Below the pieces are notes generated by a model. The model saw nothing but the letters and a program-made list of their open reading frames with translations, searched no databases and was not told where the DNA came from. 64,000 nt of DNA from CAG-791 sp045130475 (lineage in GTDB: Bacteria; Bacillota; Clostridia; Lachnospirales; Lachnospiraceae), in contig JBGUPU010000044.1 of NCBI GenBank assembly GCA_045130475.1, forward strand, positions 124,001-188,000, read 5' to 3'. A program made the position numbers and the translations under genes. Positions 59,730-64,000 of this stretch are shown here, piece by piece (position 1 is the stretch's first letter; every line of letters begins with the position of its first letter).

Positions 59730-59853
59730 AAATCTTTGTCCCTCCCTGGGTGATCAACTGTTCCGCGGATCCAAACAAATCCACAAACAGTATAACATGA
59801 CAGATATCGGTTGAAAATGTCCGCCCATGTATTATTTGCTGACTTTGCCGCAG

Positions 59854-59878
59854 CCCCGCCGGAAGCGCGGGGTCTTTT
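59854..59878 (+). terminator. Orphan + strand terminator-like hairpin
   Basis: CCCCGC-7 nt-GCGGGG followed by TCTTTTTC. No + strand gene lies between the upstream two-way terminator (59580) and this stem. It may end a short RNA antisense to the leader of the small ORF, or be inactive. Nothing else gene-like is seen in 59730-60135 apart from promoters. Confidence 0.4.
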
Positions 59879-59962
59879 TCCTGGGGGACAGTATTCGGGA
59901 GAGGTCCCCTTCTACATGCAAAACATCTGAAAATTGTCCCCCCTGAAGTGAAAATACGCCAT

Positions 59963-59990
59963 TTGATGCAAAAATCGTCTCTGCTAAAAT
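59963..59990 (+). promoter_or_regulatory. Likely promoter of the sugar ABC operon
   Basis: TTGATG (59963-59968), 16 bp, TAAAAT (59985-59990), about 140 bp before the ATPase gene. It is weak by sequence. Confidence 0.45.
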
Positions 59991-60135
59991 AATCAGCGGA
60001 AAACTTGAAACAGCAGTCAACCGAGATGCAGTGAGCGCTGCCGCAGACATCCGCTCTTACAGGGCCTGTAAGAAAAAATGCCTGCAGCCGCTTCAGATAC
60101 AAGCGTTCTCCATTGACATACGACAGGGGTGCATT

Positions 60136-61629
60136 ATGGACTATATTTTGGAAATGAAAGACATCAGCAAGACATTTCCGGGTGTAAAGGCTCTGGATCA
60201 TGTCCAGCTGCAGGTCAGACCCGGAGAAGTGCATGCGCTGATGGGGGAAAACGGCGCAGGCAAGTCGACGCTGATGAAAATTCTGATGGGCATCTACACA
60301 AAAGACGAGGGCGGCGAGATCCTCTTCAACGGGCAGCCTTATCAGGTATCCAATCCCAAGGAGGCAATGGACAGAGGCGTGGCGATGATCCACCAGGAGC
60401 TGAATCCCATCCTCGACATGCCGGTCTATGAAAATATTTTTGTCGGCCGCGAGATCCGTAAAAACGGCCTCGTAGACAAGAAGGCCGAGATCGAGGAATC
60501 GAAACGTCTGATTGCAGAATGCGGACTGCATGTTTCTCCGATGGAGCTTCTCCGCAACCTCACCGTAGCCCAGTGCCAGCTGATCGAGATCATCAAAGCC
60601 ATCTCGGTCAACGCGAAAGTCATCATCATGGACGAGCCCACCGCTGCGATCACGGACAGAGAGGTCGAGCTTCTGTTCGGGCATATCCGCCGACTGAAAG
60701 AGCAGGGCGTCGCCATCATTTATATCTCCCACCGCATGGATGAGATCTTCACCATCTGCGACCGGATCAGCGTCTACCGCGACGGCACCTATGTGGGTTC
60801 CGGTGACGCAAAGGATCTGGACGAGCCGCAGCTGATCAAGATGATGGTCGGCCGTGAGATCACAGATGTCTTTCCCAAGGCAGAGGCAGAGATCGGCGAA
60901 GTGGTCTTCGAAGCCAAAAACATCGTGCGCGCGGACAACAAGGTCAAAGGCGTGAGCATCTCGGTCCGCAAGGGTGAGATCCTCGGCATCGGCGGCCTGG
61001 TCGGCGCAGGACGAAGCGAACTGGTCGAGGGAATCTTCGGTATGCACAAGCTCTCTCAGGGCGAAATCTTCGTCAAGGGCAGAAAAATCACCGTTCACTC
61101 TCCCAAGGACATCATCAAAGAAGGCGTGGCGCTGGTCACGGAGGACCGCAAGGTCACCGGCCTCAACCTGCGCGGTACCGTCAATGACAATATCGCCATG
61201 GTCGCCATCAAAAAGCTTCTGGAAAACGGTCTTTACAGCAAGACCAAGGCCAGAAAAGCCTCTCAGGAATATATTGAAAAACTCAAGATCAAGACTCCTT
61301 CCGGAGATCAGATCGTCGGCAACCTGTCCGGCGGCAATCAGCAGAAGGTAGTCATCGGCAAATGGCTTCTGAACGATCCGGACATCATCATTCTTGATGA
61401 GCCTACACGCGGCATTGATGTCGGCGCAAAGCGTGACATCTACCTGCTGATTGGAAATCTGGTACAGCAGGGCAAGGCGGTCATCATGATCTCTTCGGAG
61501 ATTCCGGAGCTCATGGGTGTCTGCGACAGGATCGCCGTCATGTCCGAAGGAAATCTCTCCGGCGAACTCAGCCGGGACCAGTTCTCTCAGGAAGAGATCA
61601 TGACTCTGGCATCCAAAATTGAGGTCTGA
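60136..61629 (+). CDS. Ribose/galactose-type ABC transporter ATPase
   Basis: This 497-aa protein has two fused ATPase halves, as in RbsA/MglA/XylG. The first half has Walker A GENGAGKST (37-45), a signature region near NLTVAQCQLIEIIKAI and Walker B VIIMDEPTAAIT. The second half has the usual degenerate loop GLVGAGRSEL, signature NLSGGNQQKVVIGKWLL and IIILDEPTRGIDVGAKRDIY. It drives uptake of a pentose, hexose or related solute with the permease and binding protein downstream; the sugar cannot be told. The start is at 60136 (MDYILEMKDI) with AGGGGTG before. A longer frame upstream has no ribosome site. Confidence 0.94.
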   Translation: MDYILEMKDISKTFPGVKALDHVQLQVRPGEVHALMGENGAGKSTLMKILMGIYTKDEGGEILFNGQPYQVSNPKEAMDRGVAMIHQELNPILDMPVYENIFVGREIRKNGLVDKKAEIEESKRLIAECGLHVSPMELLRNLTVAQCQLIEIIKAISVNAKVIIMDEPTAAITDREVELLFGHIRRLKEQGVAIIYISHRMDEIFTICDRISVYRDGTYVGSGDAKDLDEPQLIKMMVGREITDVFPKAEAEIGEVVFEAKNIVRADNKVKGVSISVRKGEILGIGGLVGAGRSELVEGIFGMHKLSQGEIFVKGRKITVHSPKDIIKEGVALVTEDRKVTGLNLRGTVNDNIAMVAIKKLLENGLYSKTKARKASQEYIEKLKIKTPSGDQIVGNLSGGNQQKVVIGKWLLNDPDIIILDEPTRGIDVGAKRDIYLLIGNLVQQGKAVIMISSEIPELMGVCDRIAVMSEGNLSGELSRDQFSQEEIMTLASKIEV

Positions 61630-61663
61630 TAATTACCATTCACATAAACGGGAGGAGCAACTC

Positions 61664-62626
61664 ATGAAACAGGATGAGCTGAACAAAGGAAAGAATCTGA
61701 AATCGCTGATCAGCGAATACTTTATTTTTGTCATTTTTATCATCATCGTCATCGGACTGACCATCCTCAAGCCGAGCTTCATCACACCCAGCAACCTGGT
61801 CAACATTCTGAAGCAGGCATCCATCAACGGAATCCTGGCATTCGGCATGATGTTCGTCATCATTTCCGGCGGATTTGATATGTCTGTCGGTTCCACTGTC
61901 GCATTTTCCGGCATCCTGGCCGCCATGCTGGGACAGGGCAACAATCCTCTGGTCCTTGCACTGGTCGCAGCACTGCTCGCCGGACTCGGCGTAGGTCTCA
62001 TCAACGGTGTCGGCGTCGCCGTCGGCGAACTGCCGCCCTTTATCATGACCCTGGGCACAATGACCGCCGTCCGCGGACTTGCCCTGCTGGCCTCAAACGG
62101 CAAGCCTGTCATCGGCATGAGCGAGCCCTATAAGGCAATTGCCGCCGGCTCCATCGCAGGCATTCCCATGCTGGCCATTTTCCTGATCATCGTCATCATC
62201 ATCTGCTCCTTCGTACTGGCCAAAACCGTGTACGGCCGCAGAGTTTACGCCTGCGGCGGCAACCTGCAGGCAGCAAAGGTCGCCGGTATCAACACAACCG
62301 CGATCCGCATCTCCACTTTCGCGATCGCCGGTTTCCTGGCAGGTCTGTGCGGCTTCCTGATGACTTCCCGTGTCACCATCGGACAGCCCACCGCGGCTGA
62401 GAGCTATGAGATGGATGCCATCACGGCCTGTGTCGTGGGCGGTGTCTCCATGACCGGCGGTGTCGGCAAGCCCTGGGGCGTTGTCGTCGGCACACTCCTG
62501 ATCACTGTCATCGCCAACGGCCTCGATATCCTCGGCGTTTCCTCTCACTGGCAGAAGATCGTCAAGGGTCTCATCATCGTCCTCGCCGTCCTGATCGACG
62601 TCAAGGGCAAGAGCAGAAAGAACTGA
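61664..62626 (+). CDS. Ribose/galactose-type ABC transporter permease
   Basis: This 320-aa membrane protein of the RbsC/MglC/XylH family has about 8-10 helices. Family stretches are NLVNILKQASINGILAFGMM, VIISGGFDMSVGSTVAFSG, PPFIMTLGTMTAVRGLALL and the coupling-loop region NLQAAKVAGINTTAIRI with EMDAITACVVGGVSMTGGVG. It forms the channel for the ATPase encoded 34 bp upstream. The start is at 61664 with GGGAGGAG 6 nt before. Confidence 0.94.
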   Translation: MKQDELNKGKNLKSLISEYFIFVIFIIIVIGLTILKPSFITPSNLVNILKQASINGILAFGMMFVIISGGFDMSVGSTVAFSGILAAMLGQGNNPLVLALVAALLAGLGVGLINGVGVAVGELPPFIMTLGTMTAVRGLALLASNGKPVIGMSEPYKAIAAGSIAGIPMLAIFLIIVIIICSFVLAKTVYGRRVYACGGNLQAAKVAGINTTAIRISTFAIAGFLAGLCGFLMTSRVTIGQPTAAESYEMDAITACVVGGVSMTGGVGKPWGVVVGTLLITVIANGLDILGVSSHWQKIVKGLIIVLAVLIDVKGKSRKN

Positions 62627-62724
62627 TTTGCAGAAAAGCCGATTTACAGTGATTTACAGATTTTCAGGACACAGCGTCGGCATTTTCAAAGGACATTTTC
62701 ACACAGCTGCCGCCCGCGGCCGTG

Positions 62725-62833
62725 TGTGATGTAAACAACATTTACATGCTGCTGTTCTTCGGCCGCATGTGATGTAAACAGCATTCACATGCAGCTGTTT
62801 TACAGCCACATGTGATGCAACAGCATTTTTATT
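62725..62833 (+). repeat. Direct repeats of 43-bp period between permease and binding protein
   Basis: TGTGATG begins at 62725, 62768 and 62811, exactly 43 bp apart. The first two units share TGTGATGTAAACARCATTYA and then ACATGCNGCTGTT; the third is partial (TGTGATGCAACAGCATTTTT). Within a unit CATGTGA and TTCACATG are inverted, so each can form a stem. Placed just before the binding-protein ribosome site, the array may protect or process the mRNA so that the binding protein is made in excess. Confidence 0.65.
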
Positions 62834-62856
62834 TATTCTACCAAGGAGGAAAGAAT

Positions 62857-63861
62857 ATGAAAAAGAGACTGATGGCCATCCTGATGGCCGGTATCCTGTC
62901 TGCAGGCCTGCTCGCAGGCTGCGGCGGCTCCTCTTCTGCGAGCAGCACAGATACCGCTTCTAACGACGCAGCAGCAGCCGGCACCGGTGCAGCTGCCGAA
63001 ACGGATGCGGCTGCAGGCGGCTACAAGATCGCCCTGATCCAGCAGCATCAGACCAACGCATTCCAGATCGCTGTCACAGAGGCAGCAGAAGCCAAAGCTG
63101 CAGAGCTTGGTGTTGATCTCACCATCCTCAGCGCTGACCAGGACGCTGCAAAGCAGATCAGCCAGATCGAGCAGTGCACTTCCGAAGGCTACCAGGCAAT
63201 CCTGTTTGAGCCCGTAGATCCCGACGGACTCGGCGATGCAGCACAGGCTGCAGCAGACAAGGGCGTGATCATGATCAACGTCATCTCCGCCTGCACAGAT
63301 TGGGAAAATCACGGTATCTCCGCTCTTTCCTGCGGTGACAACGTAACTGCCGGCGAGACCGAGATGCAGCACGTCGCTGACCTTCTGGGCGGCAAGGGCA
63401 ACATTGCAATCCTCACAGGCCCCTCCGGTGATGCCGGCGGCCTGCAGAGACTGGAAGGCTATGAGAACATCCTCAAGAACTATCCCGACATGGTCCAGGT
63501 CGTGGAGCCCGCTGACTGCCAGTGGGATACCGCTTCCGCACAGGGCACAGTCGAGAGCTGGCTCTCCGCATATGACCTTGATGCAATCGTCTGCGAGAAC
63601 GACGGCATGGCAGTCGGCGCAGGCAACGCAGCAGGCGCAGACAGCGGCATCGTCATCACCGGCGTTGACGGCACACCCGACGGCTTTGAGGCCATCAAGG
63701 ACGGCAGGATCACCGGTACTGTCTCTCAGGACGGCGGCGCAATGGCAGCCAACGGCATCGAAGCAGCCTGCAAGCTGATCGACGGCGAGACCCTTGAGAA
63801 CAACACCATCATCACCACCAACATCTGGATCGACAAGGAGAACGTCGCTGATTACGAATAA
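62857..63861 (+). CDS. Ribose/galactose-type ABC transporter binding lipoprotein
   Basis: This 334-aa protein has a lipoprotein signal (MAGILSAGLLAGC, Cys22), a short Ala/Thr spacer, then a type I periplasmic-binding fold. Features are KIALIQQHQTNAFQIAVTEA, VDLTILSADQDAAKQISQIE, GYQAILFEPVDPDGLGDAAQ, GNIAILTGPSGDAGGLQRLE, VCENDGMAVGAGNAAG and ITGVDGTPDGFEAIKDGRI. It delivers the solute to the permease. The order ATPase-permease-binding protein differs from the common binding-protein-first order, and a 230-bp gap with repeats precedes it. AAGGAGG lies 7 nt before the ATG. Confidence 0.94.
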   Translation: MKKRLMAILMAGILSAGLLAGCGGSSSASSTDTASNDAAAAGTGAAAETDAAAGGYKIALIQQHQTNAFQIAVTEAAEAKAAELGVDLTILSADQDAAKQISQIEQCTSEGYQAILFEPVDPDGLGDAAQAAADKGVIMINVISACTDWENHGISALSCGDNVTAGETEMQHVADLLGGKGNIAILTGPSGDAGGLQRLEGYENILKNYPDMVQVVEPADCQWDTASAQGTVESWLSAYDLDAIVCENDGMAVGAGNAAGADSGIVITGVDGTPDGFEAIKDGRITGTVSQDGGAMAANGIEAACKLIDGETLENNTIITTNIWIDKENVADYE

Positions 63862-63938
63862 AATTGTGTCCCGGCCAAATCCACAACATCTCGAAAAAGA
63901 AAATAACGGATGCTTTGCCTGACCAGATGTCAGAAATG

Positions 63939-63969
63939 TTATCGCAAAAGCACCCTGTTGGTGTATAAT
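63939..63969 (+). promoter_or_regulatory. Possible promoter for the gene after the window
   Basis: TATAAT at 63964-63969 with a poor TTATCG 19 bp upstream. No coding start follows before the window ends. Confidence 0.3.
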
Positions 63970-64000
63970 ATATTACTGTTCAGAATGACACGAGCCTCAA

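Noticed and set aside
58161..61098. Long minus-strand frames opposite the HPr-D-LDH and ABC ATPase genes
   Set aside because: They are shadows of well-supported + strand genes. Only the 29-codon ORF at 59640-59729, in a gap, has its own signals.
62725..62833. CRP-type operator sites (TGTGA...TCACA)
   Set aside because: The half-sites are 12 bp apart, not 6, and the repeats lie inside an operon, not at a promoter.

Overview
The window looks like the chromosome of a Gram-positive Clostridia, most likely Lachnospiraceae-related. Supporting signs are mid-50s GC, strong GGAGG ribosome sites, a Firmicutes-style type VII secretion (T7SS) locus, SipW/TasA-like and sortase genes, many lipoproteins, a multi-sugar ABC ATPase (MsmK/UgpC) and flavin-based extracytosolic redox genes. 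Species cannot be named from the sequence alone. No CRISPR array, transposase or phage gene was seen.

Layout. 1-0.55 kb: 3' end of a surface protein with a C-type lectin fold (+). 0.67-16.84 kb: a complete minus-strand T7SS locus. Its machinery operon is FHA membrane protein, EssC-type ATPase, LytTR regulator, a 311-aa protein and a YukD-like protein. Three substrate operons follow, holding seven WXG100 proteins, two DUF4176 proteins, two long putative substrates and a proline-rich protein. Each substrate operon starts at a promoter of the same design: two 12-bp direct repeats exactly 20 bp apart, no -35, and an extended -10 at one fixed distance. 16.9-21.8 kb: tadA, SRP RNA, a PflA-like radical SAM protein, a MATE exporter and a lipoprotein. 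21.9-30 kb (minus): CdaR-type regulator, msmK/ugpC, a DUF624 operon, and map-metG. 30-37.2 kb (minus): SipW-like signal peptidase, two TasA/camelysin-like proteins, three other surface proteins and a class C sortase. 37.7-40 kb: flavodoxin-like protein and NhaC antiporter. 40.2-49.3 kb (minus): ApbE, NapH-like Fe-S membrane protein, two FMN-binding proteins (one with five FMN_bind domains) and a large Tp47-like surface protein. 49.7-55.9 kb (minus): cyclophilin, DtxR-family repressor, glgB, a TPR protein, rsmA and tatD. 56.3-64 kb: tRNA-Lys, a GH25 lysozyme, an HPr/D-lactate-dehydrogenase fusion, a 29-codon membrane-peptide ORF, and a ribose/galactose-type ABC transporter.

How the parts fit. 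In the T7SS locus the machinery operon has an ordinary promoter and carries its own LytTR regulator. That regulator's receiver domain has lost its phospho-acceptor Asp. The simplest model is that it switches on the three substrate operons through the tandem repeats. In the redox operon, ApbE would attach FMN to serial flavin domains fed by the Fe-S membrane protein. The Tp47-like protein carries two further motifs of the flavinylation type.

Most notable candidates: (1) the T7SS substrate regulon; (2) the HPr-D-LDH fusion, which keeps His15 but has Asn at position 46; (3) the Tp47-like protein inside an ApbE/multi-flavin operon.
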